A stretch of 64,000 nucleotides of DNA from Thermogemmatispora carboxidivorans (GCF_000702505.1 NZ_JNIM01000001.1:4092001-4156000), one strand, 5' to 3'. Counted from the stretch's first letter, positions 17,309 through 25,982 are shown. Numbers and translations are program-made. The notes: generated from the sequence alone by a model not told the origin.

Positions 17309-17593
17309 ATGCAGCAAGCAAAAACCATTGTGCGCAATGAGGTTGGCCTGCACGCCCGCCCTGCAGCGCAATTCGTCAGGCTGGCCAATCAGTTCAAGAG
17401 CAAGATCACCATCAGCAGCAAAGGCAAGAGCGTCAACGCCAAAAGCCTGGTCCTGATTTTGACGCTGGCCGTGGGGAAGAATACCGAGGTCGAGATCACC
17501 GCCGAAGGCGAAGACGAGCAGCAGGCCGTTGCCGCCCTGGTCGATCTGATCGAGCGCGACTTTGCCGAGGAAGCCTTGCCGCCCTCTTCGTAA
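17309..17593 (+). CDS. ptsH: HPr phosphocarrier protein
   Basis: A 94-residue HPr. It carries phosphate from Enzyme I to the IIA proteins, here most obviously the two polyol systems in the window. His15 lies in GLHARPAAQFVRLA, and Ser46 (NAKSLVLI) is conserved, so regulation by an HPr kinase is possible. The C-terminus ends in a short acidic/Ser extension. The ATG at 17309 is preceded by a GAAGGAGACAG site; the longer frame from 17252 has no homology in its extra 19 residues. No Enzyme I gene is present. The 263-bp gap before it shows only a TACACT-like -10 near 17255. Confidence 0.92.
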   Translation: MQQAKTIVRNEVGLHARPAAQFVRLANQFKSKITISSKGKSVNAKSLVLILTLAVGKNTEVEITAEGEDEQQAVAALVDLIERDFAEEALPPSS

Positions 17594-17747
17594 GGCCGGG
17601 TCAGCCAGCGAAGGCCGTAAGCAGAGGTGGGGACGGCAGGCCGGGCACAGCGCGGGTCTGGCATCTGCTCGCTACGCTTGACGATACTGCTCCGTCCCCG
17701 TCTCTCTCTCCAGAAAGATGCCTGCCTGGCTGGCTGGACGAGCTGGC

Positions 17748-18755
17748 TTAGCCGGGGAGCTGAGCCAGCTCCTGGCTAGCGGCCAGCTGCAGGAGGGCAC
17801 GGGCCCCCGGCTCGTCAGTGATCAGCACTTTGACGACGCCGGTCCGCAAGGCCCCAAACATGGCCTCCTTTTTGGCCGCGCCCGCCGCTACGGCGATGAC
17901 CAGCGGCACCTTGCGCAACGTCTCAAACGAGACCGTCACCGTGCGACAGAGCAGCTCCTGGGCGCAGAGGCAGCCCTCGATATCAAAGTAGCAGCCACAG
18001 ATATCACCAACGGCTCCCTGACTGCGAATCACTTGTAGCTCCTCTTCATCCAGGTAGCCAGCACGAAAGAGGCCAGAGGCCTCCGGGCGTGCGCCACCGA
18101 TGCCCACCAGCGCCATGTCCATCTGCTCCATCATCTGGAACGAGCGACGCAGGCTGCGCTCCTTGAGCAGCCCTTCTCGCACCGTGGCATCGGCCACCAA
18201 TAGGGGCGCGTGCAGGTAATAGCAGCGCCCGCCATAGGCATCCGCCAGGCGACGCGCGATCTCCGGCCCATCGATGTCGGGCCGGCTGGAGGTGTCGACG
18301 CTGCCCATGAGTTGGATCACATTGAGTGGCAGGCGCCTCCGGGGACGCAAGGCTTTGAGCATCTCCAGCATCGAGGTCCCCCACGAAATGCCGACCGTGC
18401 GAATGGGCCGCTTCCCCTCTGCGTGCGATTCCTGGATGCGCCGGTCCACGTAGCGCGCCGCCAACGCCCCCACGCGGTCCAAGGCTACCCCCTCCGCTTC
18501 CGCCGCCTCCAGTACCTGCGCATCCTGTAGCCCAAAACGCTCCATAAGCTCCTCTTGTAGAGCAGCAGAGGTGCGCAGCACCTGATGGACGTGAATGTCG
18601 ACCAGACCCAGCTCCCGTGAGCGGCTCAGCAGGCGGGAAACGCCAGAGCGCGAGATGCCAATCATTTTGGCAATCTGCTCCTGGGTGTAGTTCTCTTCGT
18701 AGTAGAGGCTGGCCACCTCGGTCAGGAGATAAATATCGTCGCTTTCCTGAGTCAT
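17748..18755 (-). CDS. SorC/DeoR-family sugar-responsive transcriptional regulator
   Basis: A 335-residue regulator. The N-terminal helix-turn-helix (YTQEQIAKMIGISRSGVSRLLSRSRELGLVDI, about residues 23-54) is followed by the sugar-phosphate-binding SorC domain with VGISWGTSMLEML, IQLMGSVDTSS, LVGIGGARPEASGLFRAGYL and GDICGCYFDIEG. Such proteins respond to phosphorylated sugars made by PTS uptake, which suits its place next to the PTS and HPr genes. The start at 18755 gives the family N-terminus; the frame runs to 18812 across the leader. It is divergent from HPr's operon and probably binds the four related 23-bp sites in this region, including one in its own leader. Confidence 0.88.
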   Translation of the reverse strand: MTQESDDIYLLTEVASLYYEENYTQEQIAKMIGISRSGVSRLLSRSRELGLVDIHVHQVLRTSAALQEELMERFGLQDAQVLEAAEAEGVALDRVGALAARYVDRRIQESHAEGKRPIRTVGISWGTSMLEMLKALRPRRRLPLNVIQLMGSVDTSSRPDIDGPEIARRLADAYGGRCYYLHAPLLVADATVREGLLKERSLRRSFQMMEQMDMALVGIGGARPEASGLFRAGYLDEEELQVIRSQGAVGDICGCYFDIEGCLCAQELLCRTVTVSFETLRKVPLVIAVAAGAAKKEAMFGALRTGVVKVLITDEPGARALLQLAASQELAQLPG

Positions 18756-18805
18756 ACTGTTGTGCCCTTTCCCTGAGCAACAGAGATCGTTCGCACGCCC
18801 GTTTC

Positions 18806-18828
18806 GGCACAAACGCCGATCTTTGCAC
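18806..18828 (-). promoter_or_regulatory. Putative autoregulatory operator of the SorC gene
   Basis: On the minus strand it begins GTGCAAAG and ends TTTGTGCC. Both ends match the sites at ispD and E1alpha; the centre is diverged. It lies about 15-40 bases after the predicted transcription start. A further GTGCA/TTGCAC half-site lies at 18824-18838. Confidence 0.45.
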
Positions 18829-18850
18829 CAACGTGCAACCTTGAGAAATA

Positions 18851-18879
18851 TTGTAAAAGGCTGGCACTGGCCTTGTCAA
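18851..18879 (-). promoter_or_regulatory. Promoter of the SorC-family gene
   Basis: On the minus strand TTGACA (18879-18874), 17-bp spacer, TTACAA (18856-18851). Transcript start expected near 18844. Confidence 0.65.
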
Positions 18880-18957
18880 CAGCGTCAGCCTCTGCCGCAG
18901 AGACCAGGCCAGGCCCTGCGGATACAGCCCGCGCCTGATAGCTACGCTGCTGGAGCT

Positions 18958-20040
18958 TCAGGCTCCCACCGTTGTGCCTGGCGTGACCGGCGCAACGCTC
19001 GCCGATGTCGCATCGCTCTGACCAGGCTCGACAACAAGCAGGCCGCCAGCACATTCCTCGCACCAGTAGCGTCCTCCCCGTCTTCCTAAGCGCTCCAGGC
19101 AATGCCTTCCCAGCTCCTCAAGGGTGGCCGGCGAGAAGACGCGCAGATGCCCATAGACCGGCTCAGGCTGCTCTTCATAGGGAACGGCAATCACCAGGAG
19201 GCGCCTGGTGGCCGCCAGCAGGTTGCTCAGTACCTGCTCGCCTTCCTGGGGGCCGAAGTGCTCCAGCACGTGCAGCGCCACGACAGTGTCGAACTGGCCG
19301 AGGGCCGCGACCTGGCCGGCACTACGTAGATCAGCCTGCACAAAACGCACTTGATGCCAACTACGCTCAGCGGCCAGCTGACGAGCCACGAGAAAGGCGT
19401 CGGGGCGCAGATCGAGGCCAACGATCTCCCTCAGTTTCAGTTCAGGAAAGGCGTCGGCGAGCAGCAGGGGGAGGAAACCGAAGGAGCAGCCAGCATCGAG
19501 CAGGGTACCGGCAGCAGTAGCGCGCGCTCGCCTGATGAGGGCGCCGACGCGGCGGTAGAGGCTGGAGAAAACGGCAACGGGCGAGTCTGATCGGGGCAGC
19601 GGGACCTGCGGCTGAGCACACTGCACAAGACGACGGTAGCGCCAAAGGGTATTTTCGCCATAGCGCCGCCAGGCCAGAGTAGGGTCACGCGGAGCACAGG
19701 AGCCAATGACTCCCGCGAAGAGCTGGGCCAGGTCAGCCGGGGTCGCTAGCCAGCCGGCAGGTCGCAGCTCTTCGAGAAACCAGGCGCCAAGATCGGCATC
19801 CAGTTCCTGGGGAGCGAAAAAGTGGATCAGCAGGCGCCGAGGCTCCTCCGCTCGCTCCGCCATGAGAAAGTGAGCTGTGTGCTGTAGCCGATAGCCGCCT
19901 GTTTGCAAGCGTTCGGCCAGCGTTTGGCGCCGGGTTCGATGACCGTCGATGACGATCAAGTCCCCGACGCGCAAGGCTCGCTCACGAACCGGCACCGGGA
20001 CGCGACGCCGCTGCTCGCCACTCGCTGCAGGCCCATTCAC
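18958..20040 (-). CDS. Class I SAM-dependent methyltransferase with N-terminal extension
   Basis: A 360-residue protein. The SAM-binding motif I, LLDAGCSFGFLPLLLADAF, lies at about residues 185-203, followed by an acidic IVGLDLRPD loop, FVQADLRS, and the post-motif DTVVALHVLEHFGPQEGEQVL. The C-terminal IAVPYEEQPEPVYGHLRVF and a GGLLVVEP end recall the methyltransferase MftM linked to mycofactocin, but this is from memory and no other mycofactocin gene is visible. About 180 residues precede the methyltransferase fold and include basic segments; their function is unknown. Monocistronic: an extended -10 promoter lies at 20089-20097. Confidence 0.72.
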   Translation of the reverse strand: MNGPAASGEQRRRVPVPVRERALRVGDLIVIDGHRTRRQTLAERLQTGGYRLQHTAHFLMAERAEEPRRLLIHFFAPQELDADLGAWFLEELRPAGWLATPADLAQLFAGVIGSCAPRDPTLAWRRYGENTLWRYRRLVQCAQPQVPLPRSDSPVAVFSSLYRRVGALIRRARATAAGTLLDAGCSFGFLPLLLADAFPELKLREIVGLDLRPDAFLVARQLAAERSWHQVRFVQADLRSAGQVAALGQFDTVVALHVLEHFGPQEGEQVLSNLLAATRRLLVIAVPYEEQPEPVYGHLRVFSPATLEELGRHCLERLGRRGGRYWCEECAGGLLVVEPGQSDATSASVAPVTPGTTVGA

Positions 20041-20088
20041 GTCCAGTGCCTCCTTTCTTCGCGCATCTCACGGGATAAGTCCTTTGCT

Positions 20089-20097
20089 ATTATAGCA
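20089..20097 (-). promoter_or_regulatory. Extended -10 promoter of the methyltransferase gene
   Basis: On the minus strand TGCTATAAT: consensus -10 (20094-20089) with a TG extension. No clear -35. Confidence 0.45.
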
Positions 20098-20204
20098 CCG
20101 TCGTCTTCACTTGGGGTACCCATACTACCCGTGCATTCCCTTCAGCTTCGCTATCGGAACCACACCCTTGACTCTCCTTCATTCGTTCCAACCATACCAA
20201 TCCC

Positions 20205-20233
20205 TTGTATTCGAACTTTACCGATGTTATACT
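20205..20233 (+). promoter_or_regulatory. Orphan plus-strand promoter in an AT-rich gap
   Basis: TTGTAT (20205-20210), 17-bp spacer, TATACT (20228-20233), in an AT-rich stretch of the 718-bp gap 20041-20758. No good coding sequence follows. An open frame ending at 20615 reads partly protein-like only at its end (about 20530-20612, a short charged helix), so this may serve a decayed gene or a non-coding RNA. Confidence 0.35.
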
Positions 20234-20758
20234 TATAATACTCTTCTATGACCTAAAAACCATTAGCAAGATTTCAGAGATGATTGAAGGTTGTTACAGA
20301 GATAGAAAGAGGCTCTTCTCTCAACAATCAGGTCGAAGCTCAAGTCAGGTCTATGCAGCATCGTCCCTGGCCGAGAGCGAAGCCTGCGTATTTCCACCGC
20401 TTCCAATGTTTTCCCCTGGGAGGAGCAGCAACCCTAAGAGCGCGCACGAGGTCCAGAGGCTGCCTCTGGCAAAGAGAGCAGCGCGTGGTCAGCCACAGCC
20501 AGCCGGCGAGCCTGGGCCTGTTCCCAGTGCCACCTATCCTTTCAATGCCGAGGACGAGGCCAAGCTGGCCCGGCTCTACCAGCAGGCCATCGCCGAGGCC
20601 TCTGGACCGTGCTAACGGCCTGGGGCCGGCAGCCGGAGCCGGCGCCTACCTCGCCAGCCACTTCCTGACGCAGCCCCGCTTTCGCCCCGGCGAGCCTGAC
20701 CACGGACCTGGCCGCCAGTCGGGAGGCGGGCGGTCCTGGGGCAGCGACAGGGGCCTCA

Positions 20759-22294
20759 CTACGCCTCTCCCCGCACATAGCGCGCCCGCAGCTCTGCCTT
20801 GAGAACCTTGCCCATCGCATTGCGCGGCAGGGCCTCGGCAAAAACGATCTCCTTGGGGATCTTGTAGCGGGCCAGACGCTCGCCGCAGAAGGCTAACAGT
20901 TCTTCAGGACGCAGGCCACCTGGCACACGCGGCACAACGATCGCCAGCCCAACCTCGCCCCAGCGTGGGTCGGGCCTGCCGACCACCGCCGCTTCGGCCA
21001 CCCCGGGATGAGCGAGTAGTACCGCCTCCACCTCGGCGGGATAGACATTCTCCCCACCCGAGATAAAGAGGTCCTTCTTGCGCCCCACAATGTAGTAGTA
21101 GCCCTCATCATCGCAGCGCGCCAGATCGCCAGTATGCCACCAGCCGCCGCGCGCGGCCTCCGTCGTCTCCATCGGGCGCCGCCAGTAGCCCGAGCAGACA
21201 TGCGGCCCCGCCAGCACCAGCTCACCTACCTCTCCAGGCGCCACATCTCGATCGTGCTCGTCGACAATGCGCGCCCGCGAATGGAAGACCGGACGCCCCA
21301 CCGACCCAGCCTTGCGCAGCGCATCCTCGGGCGCCAGACTGAAACAGTTGACCCCGACCTCGGTCAGGCCATAGCCCTGGCGCAGCAGCACACCACGCTC
21401 CCCATAGCCACGAATCACCGGCAGCGGACAGGAAGAGCCGCCCGTCACACAGAAGCGCAGCGACGAGAGATCTGTGGTGGCAAAAGCCGGATGCTCCAGC
21501 ATCAGTTGAAAAACGGTCGGCACGGCAAACACTACTGTGCAGCGCTCTGCTTCAATCGTGCCCAAGATCAGCGCCGGATCAGAGGAGCGCAGCAGCACTA
21601 CCGTGCCACCACAGTGATAGAGTGGCGTCGTCAGCACATTCAGGCCACCAGCGTGAAAGAAAGGCGCAAAGGTCGGCGTGATATCGTCGTCGCGCAGCCC
21701 CCAACTGATTTGCGTATTAATGGCATTCCAGGTGATCATGCGATGCGAAAGTAAGGCTCCCTTGGGCACGCCCGTGGTGCCAGAGGTATAGAGGATCAGC
21801 ACCGGCTCCTCACCGTCGGCACTCGCGAAGGGACGCGCTCGCGCCGCCCGGCGCCGATCCTCCCCTGGAAAGGCCGCAAAGGAGAGCAGACGCGGCATCA
21901 CGCCCACTGGTGGCAGCGCCTCCAGTAGCTCGCCGGCCCGCTGGCTGTGCTCCTCGTCATGCAAAAGCAGACAGGGCTCACAGTCGCGCACAATCGTCAG
22001 CAGCTCGTGAATCGTCAGGCGCCAGTTGAGCGGCACCAGAATAGCCCCGAGCAGGGCCACGGCAAAGAGCGCATCCAGATACTCGGGCGCGTTGTGGGCC
22101 AGCACCGCCACACGCTCGCCCGGACCAACACCGTAGTCCTCGCTCAGCAGCGCCGCCAGGGCCCGGGCTCGCTCGTTCAAAGCGCGATAGCTCAGCCGCG
22201 CCCCACTCTCGACATCGATCAGGCCGATCTTCTCGGGCGTCAGCTGGGCACGGCGCTCCAGCCATTCGCCCAGACCAAGAAAGGTCTTCTCCAT
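20759..22294 (-). CDS. Acyl-CoA synthetase (AMP-forming ligase)
   Basis: A 511-residue ANL-family enzyme that activates a carboxylic acid to its CoA thioester via an acyl-adenylate. Visible: the P-loop LILYTSGTTGVPKGALLSH, the A5-like QGYGLTEVGVN, the hinge motif WWHTGDLARCDDEGYYYIVGRKKDLFISGGENVYPAEVE and the catalytic-lysine end PRNAMGKVLK. Chain length cannot be told by eye. ATG at 22294 with GAGGAGGT upstream is a clear start; the longer frame runs through the operator. It is divergent from a TetR gene, with a palindrome shared with the Liv/depolymerase promoters in between, suggesting co-regulation and activation of acetoacetate, 3-hydroxybutyrate or another short acid. Confidence 0.88.
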   Translation of the reverse strand: MEKTFLGLGEWLERRAQLTPEKIGLIDVESGARLSYRALNERARALAALLSEDYGVGPGERVAVLAHNAPEYLDALFAVALLGAILVPLNWRLTIHELLTIVRDCEPCLLLHDEEHSQRAGELLEALPPVGVMPRLLSFAAFPGEDRRRAARARPFASADGEEPVLILYTSGTTGVPKGALLSHRMITWNAINTQISWGLRDDDITPTFAPFFHAGGLNVLTTPLYHCGGTVVLLRSSDPALILGTIEAERCTVVFAVPTVFQLMLEHPAFATTDLSSLRFCVTGGSSCPLPVIRGYGERGVLLRQGYGLTEVGVNCFSLAPEDALRKAGSVGRPVFHSRARIVDEHDRDVAPGEVGELVLAGPHVCSGYWRRPMETTEAARGGWWHTGDLARCDDEGYYYIVGRKKDLFISGGENVYPAEVEAVLLAHPGVAEAAVVGRPDPRWGEVGLAIVVPRVPGGLRPEELLAFCGERLARYKIPKEIVFAEALPRNAMGKVLKAELRARYVRGEA

Positions 22295-22665
22295 CCAGGA
22301 CCTCCTCACAGAGGAAACTCTCGCAGCTCGCAGCAGCGCAAGCCGCAACTCAGCTACCCAGCTTCTTGCCGCTATGCTAAAATATGATATGTGAATCATC
22401 TATCATATTGCTAACTGTACCCGAGGTCGGGCCGAAAATCAAGCTGGTAGCGTGCCAGCCAGAGCCTTCGCTCCTCGGGCAGCCCGCCTTTGCCCTACAG
22501 CAAGGAAACGGCAGAGTGATGGCCAGGGGCAAAAGCAGGTACTGGACACGAAGTGCCCACTTATGTGACCATAAGAGCATCGTGAGACCATCGTCAAAGC
22601 AGGGTGAGGCCACTGTGAAGACCGGCACTATCAGAAGAAGCGTTAGGAGGAATAGAGAATCACAC
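22295..22665. other. Divergent regulatory gap between acyl-CoA ligase and tetR
   Basis: 371 bp without a gene. It contains the 22381-22409 palindrome; no clean -35/-10 pair stands out in either direction. The open frame running through it toward tetR is not conserved-looking. Confidence 0.6.
22384..22406. promoter_or_regulatory. Putative TetR operator between acyl-CoA ligase and tetR
   Basis: A 23-bp imperfect palindrome starting ATGATATG and ending CTATCAT round a TGAATCAT core. Nineteen of 23 positions agree with the site at 29693-29715. It is embedded in a longer AATATGATA/TATCATATT inverted repeat (22381-22409). It is the only conspicuous site in the 371-bp divergent gap. Confidence 0.6.
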
Positions 22666-23496
22666 ATGATGGACGAAGCAGCTCAGCCCAACGCCTTGGA
22701 GAACGGGCGTGCCACCCCAGCCAAAGCAGGGTCGGTGCAGCCAACCAGAGAGAAAGAGAGTGCGAGCACTCCCAGCCTCTCGCGCGGCGAGATCACGCGC
22801 CAACGCATCCTGGAGGCCGCCGAAGCGGTCTTTGGCGAGCTGGGATACTATGAGGCCAGCATCTCAGAGATCACGCGGCGCGCCGGCGTCGCTCAGGGCA
22901 CTTTCTACATCTATTTCCGTACCAAGCGCGAGATCTTCGTCGAGCTGGTCAAAGACCTGGGTCGGCGCCTGCGCGAAGCTTCGGCGGCGGCCACGGCTGG
23001 TCTGACCAACCGTTTGGAGATCGAGCGGCAGGGGTTTATCGCTTTCTTCCGCTTCGCCGCTGCTCATCACAGCGTCTATCGCATCGTCGAAGAAGCTGAG
23101 CGCGTGGCCCCCGAAGCGGCGCAAGAATACTACCAGAGCATCAGCCGGGGCTACGCGCGCGGCCTGCGTGCCGCGATGGAGGCCGGCCAGATCCGTTCAA
23201 TGGACCCGGAGACGCTGGCCTATGCTCTGATGGGCATCGGCCACTTCCTCGCCCTGCGCTGGATCGTCTGGCCCCAATTGACGAACGCACCGGAGTCCGC
23301 CGCTGCGAGTGAGGCGCCTGCTGCGCCTGCCGCAGCCCACACGAGCCAGGACGAGAGCGAGCCGAGCGCAGAGCAGGTGCTACCTTCCCAGGTCTTTGCA
23401 ACGCTCATGGACTTCATCACCCACGGTCTGGCCGTCACTGCCTCCCCGGCAAAGCCGGGATCGGAGGCCAGGCCGTCGGAGCCGCAGCCTGATTGA
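22666..23496 (+). CDS. TetR/AcrR-family transcriptional regulator
   Basis: A 276-residue one-domain regulator. After about 38 disordered residues comes the HTH: RQRILEAAEAVFGELGYYEASISEITRRAGVAQGTFYIYFRTKREIFVELV (about 44-94). The ligand-binding domain follows, with an Ala/Glu-rich insert and tail. TetR proteins beside acyl-CoA ligases usually sense acyl-CoA or fatty acids. The ATG at 22666 (or the next codon) has TAGGAGG 15 bases upstream; the frame continues upstream through the operator. The related palindromes at 22384, 29600 and 29693 are its likely targets, making it the probable repressor of the neighbouring ligase, Liv transporter and esterase. Confidence 0.88.
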   Translation: MMDEAAQPNALENGRATPAKAGSVQPTREKESASTPSLSRGEITRQRILEAAEAVFGELGYYEASISEITRRAGVAQGTFYIYFRTKREIFVELVKDLGRRLREASAAATAGLTNRLEIERQGFIAFFRFAAAHHSVYRIVEEAERVAPEAAQEYYQSISRGYARGLRAAMEAGQIRSMDPETLAYALMGIGHFLALRWIVWPQLTNAPESAAASEAPAAPAAAHTSQDESEPSAEQVLPSQVFATLMDFITHGLAVTASPAKPGSEARPSEPQPD

Positions 23497-23562
23497 CTGC
23501 GGCCCCGCCGGGCTGGGCCAGGCCGATTCCCACGATCTTCACCTGCCCTCACCCCGGCTGGA

Positions 23563-24333
23563 CTACTGGGCCGTCCAGCCGCAGTCGATCACCTGGGCGC
23601 TCCCGGTGATCCCCGCCGCCGCCTCGCTACAGAGATAGCTCACCAACTGAGCGACCTCCCCCGGCTCCAGCAGGCGGCGAATCGCGCTGCGCGCCGTCAT
23701 CACCTCTGCCACCACGCGCTCCTCGGGAATCCCATGCTGGCGCGCCAGTGCCGGAATCTGGCCCTCGACCAGCGGCGTGCGTACGTACGAAGGGCAGACA
23801 GCATTGCAGGTAACGCCGTGGGGCGCTCCCTCCAGGGCCGTCACGCGCGTCAGCCCCAGCAGACCGTGCTTGGCGCTGACATAGGCCGCCTTCAGCGCCG
23901 ACGCTCGCAAGGCATGCACCGAAGCGATATTGACAATGCGCCCCCAGCCACGTTCATACATGCCGGGCAGCACGGCCCGTGTCAGCAGAAAGGGAGCTGT
24001 CAACATCAGATCGATCATCTGGCGCCACTTCTCGACCGGGAACTGCTCCAGCGGCGCCACATGCTGAAAGCCAGCGTTATTGACCAGAATATCGATGCGC
24101 CCTTCAGCGTCCAGCGTTGTGGCGACGAGGCGTTCGATGTCGGCCTGGCGCGTCAGATCTGCGGCCACAAAGCGCGCCTCTGGCAAAGTCGCCGCCACCT
24201 GTTCCCCCTGGGCGGCGTTGACATCGCACAGCGTCACGCGCACGCCATGCCTGGCCAGATCCTGCGCAATGGCCAGCCCAATACCAGAGGCGGCGCCCGT
24301 GACCAGCGCTACCTTGCCTGTCAAACCTTCCAT
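23563..24333 (-). CDS. bdhA: 3-hydroxybutyrate dehydrogenase (SDR)
   Basis: Interconverts 3-hydroxybutyrate and acetoacetate with NAD. The 256-residue protein has the TGAASGIG cofactor motif, NNAG, and the Ser-Tyr-Lys triad in NIASVHALRASALKAAYVSAKHGLLGLT. Strong markers of this enzyme rather than a generic SDR are NNAGFQHVAPLEQFPVEKW, CPSYVRTPLVEGQI, RRLLEPGEVAQLVSYLCSEAAAGITGSAQVIDCGWTAQ. It is the last gene of the livK-H-M-G-F-bdhA cluster, eight bases after livF, so uptake and oxidation of a hydroxyacid are co-transcribed. Confidence 0.9.
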   Translation of the reverse strand: MEGLTGKVALVTGAASGIGLAIAQDLARHGVRVTLCDVNAAQGEQVAATLPEARFVAADLTRQADIERLVATTLDAEGRIDILVNNAGFQHVAPLEQFPVEKWRQMIDLMLTAPFLLTRAVLPGMYERGWGRIVNIASVHALRASALKAAYVSAKHGLLGLTRVTALEGAPHGVTCNAVCPSYVRTPLVEGQIPALARQHGIPEERVVAEVMTARSAIRRLLEPGEVAQLVSYLCSEAAAGITGSAQVIDCGWTAQ

Positions 24334-24340
24334 TGCTTGC

Positions 24341-25138
24341 TCACTCCTCTCCTCTTGCTTCGTTGTTCAGGCTCCCGCGCACCAGGGAGCGCGCATCAAG
24401 GTTCTGCTCGTCTGACCCCTCGACCTTCGCCTCGCCGCCCAGGTAGAGATGCTGTATAGCCGGGCTGGCTGCCAGGTCAGCCGGCTGGCCCTGCAGGACG
24501 ATGCTGCCGCTCTGGAGCACGTAGGCCAAACTGGCTACCTTGAGCGCCTTACGCGCATTCTGCTCAACCAGCAGGATGGTCAGCCCCTCGTCGCGGTTGA
24601 GGCGTACCAACACGGCGAGCACGCTCTCGACAATGGCCGGCGCCAGGCCCTGGGATAGCTCGTCGATGAGGAGCAGGCGCGGTCGGCTCATCAAGGCTCG
24701 CCCGATGGCTAGCATCTGGCCCTCGCCACCGCTTAAGCTGGCCGCTGGCAAGGCCAGCCGCTCTTTGAGACGCGGAAAGCAGGTCAGAACACGCTCGATA
24801 TCAGCTTCGATAGCCGCACGCCCGCGGCGCGTGAAGGCCCCCATCAGGAGATTCTCGCGCACACTCAGGGAGGGAAACAACTCGCGTCCCTCGGGCACCA
24901 GTCCCAAGCCGAGGCGCACCCGCCGCTCAACGCTGGCACGCTGTACCTCCTGGCCAGCGAACAGGATGCGCCCGCTCCACGCCGGCAGCAGACCCGTCAT
25001 GGCCCGCATCAGGGTTGTTTTACCGGCCCCATTGGCCCCGAGCAGGGCCACCAGGCTCCCTGCTGGGACCTCCAGCGAGACGCCATGCAGGATCTCCAGC
25101 GGCCCATAGCCGGCGCGTAGATTCTCAACCCGCAGCAT
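24341..25138 (-). CDS. livF: Branched-chain-amino-acid-type ABC transporter ATP-binding protein (LivF)
   Basis: A 265-residue ATPase. Walker A GANGAGKTT, the LivF-type GLGLVPEGRELFPSLSVRENLLMGA, signature LSGGEGQMLAIGRALM and Walker B LLLIDELSQGLAP are all present. It pairs with LivG to power LivH/LivM. The C-terminus is about 25 residues longer than usual. It overlaps livG by 14 bases and has its own AGGAGGTGA site. Family transporters move hydrophobic amino acids, but also other short carboxylates; the bdhA neighbour favours a hydroxyacid here. Confidence 0.9.
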   Translation of the reverse strand: MLRVENLRAGYGPLEILHGVSLEVPAGSLVALLGANGAGKTTLMRAMTGLLPAWSGRILFAGQEVQRASVERRVRLGLGLVPEGRELFPSLSVRENLLMGAFTRRGRAAIEADIERVLTCFPRLKERLALPAASLSGGEGQMLAIGRALMSRPRLLLIDELSQGLAPAIVESVLAVLVRLNRDEGLTILLVEQNARKALKVASLAYVLQSGSIVLQGQPADLAASPAIQHLYLGGEAKVEGSDEQNLDARSLVRGSLNNEARGEE

Positions 25139-25982
25139 GATCGCTCACCTCCTGCTCCTGCAGAGGGTTCACCTCCTCGTCGCGGCCAAGATAGGCCTCC
25201 AGGACGGCAGGCTCGCGCAACACCCTGCCTGGCTCGCCTTCGGCCAGCTTGCGCCCGTAGTTGAGGACGCAGACGCGCTGCGCCACTGCCTGAACCACCT
25301 CCATGTTGTGCTCTATCAGCAGCAGGGTGAGGCCCAGCTCCGCATTCCAGCGCCGCAGCTGCTCGGCCAGGGCCGCCACTTCGCGCAGAGACACACCCGC
25401 CGCCGGCTCATCCAGCAAGAGCAGGCGCGGCTCCCCTGCCAAAGCCCGCGCCACGCCGACCAGCTTCTGCAGACCTGCCGGTAGCGCTGCCACGACACAG
25501 TCGGCATATGGCTCCAGTTCAAGCCAGGCCAGGATTTCGTGTGCTCGCTGGCGTGCTCGTGCATCTTCACTCTTGGCTGGGCCACAGGGCAATAGCCCCT
25601 GCAAGAGACCGGCCCGCAGATAGGTATGACGTCCGATGAGCAGATTCTCCAGGACGGTCATGCTGGCGAAAAGCTGCCCATTTTGGAAGGTGCGCCCGAT
25701 CCCCAGAGCCGCCCGGCGCTCAGGCCCGAGAGCCAGTAGATCCCGCCCCGCAAAGTGGATACAGCCAGCCGCAGGACGCACAAAACCGCTGATACAATTG
25801 AGAACCGTCGTCTTGCCAGCCCCGTTCGGACCGACCAGGGCCAAGATTTCGCCCTCCTCGACACGCAGATCGAGGTCGGCCACTGCAAGCAGGCCGCCAA
25901 AGCGCACGGTCAGCCCCTGCACCTCCAGCAAGGGTCTGCGCCGGCGCGCCTCCTGCGGAGCCGTCTGCCATTCAGCGCTCAT
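25125..25982 (-). CDS. livG: Branched-chain-amino-acid-type ABC transporter ATP-binding protein (LivG)
   Basis: A 285-residue ATPase with Walker A GPNGAGKTT, the LivG-specific GIGRTFQNGQLFASMTVLENLLIGRH, a relaxed signature LPAGLQKLVGVARALA in place of LSGG, and Walker B LLLLDEPAAGVS. It ends with the typical NYGRKLAEGEP...VLEAYLGRDEE. Overlaps livM in an ATGA arrangement and livF by 14 bases. Confidence 0.9.
   Translation of the reverse strand: MSAEWQTAPQEARRRRPLLEVQGLTVRFGGLLAVADLDLRVEEGEILALVGPNGAGKTTVLNCISGFVRPAAGCIHFAGRDLLALGPERRAALGIGRTFQNGQLFASMTVLENLLIGRHTYLRAGLLQGLLPCGPAKSEDARARQRAHEILAWLELEPYADCVVAALPAGLQKLVGVARALAGEPRLLLLDEPAAGVSLREVAALAEQLRRWNAELGLTLLLIEHNMEVVQAVAQRVCVLNYGRKLAEGEPGRVLREPAVLEAYLGRDEEVNPLQEQEVSDHAAG

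Noticed and set aside
20205..20615. 136-residue frame after the orphan promoter
   Set aside because: No ribosome site and mixed composition; only the last 25 residues look protein-like, so I did not call a gene.
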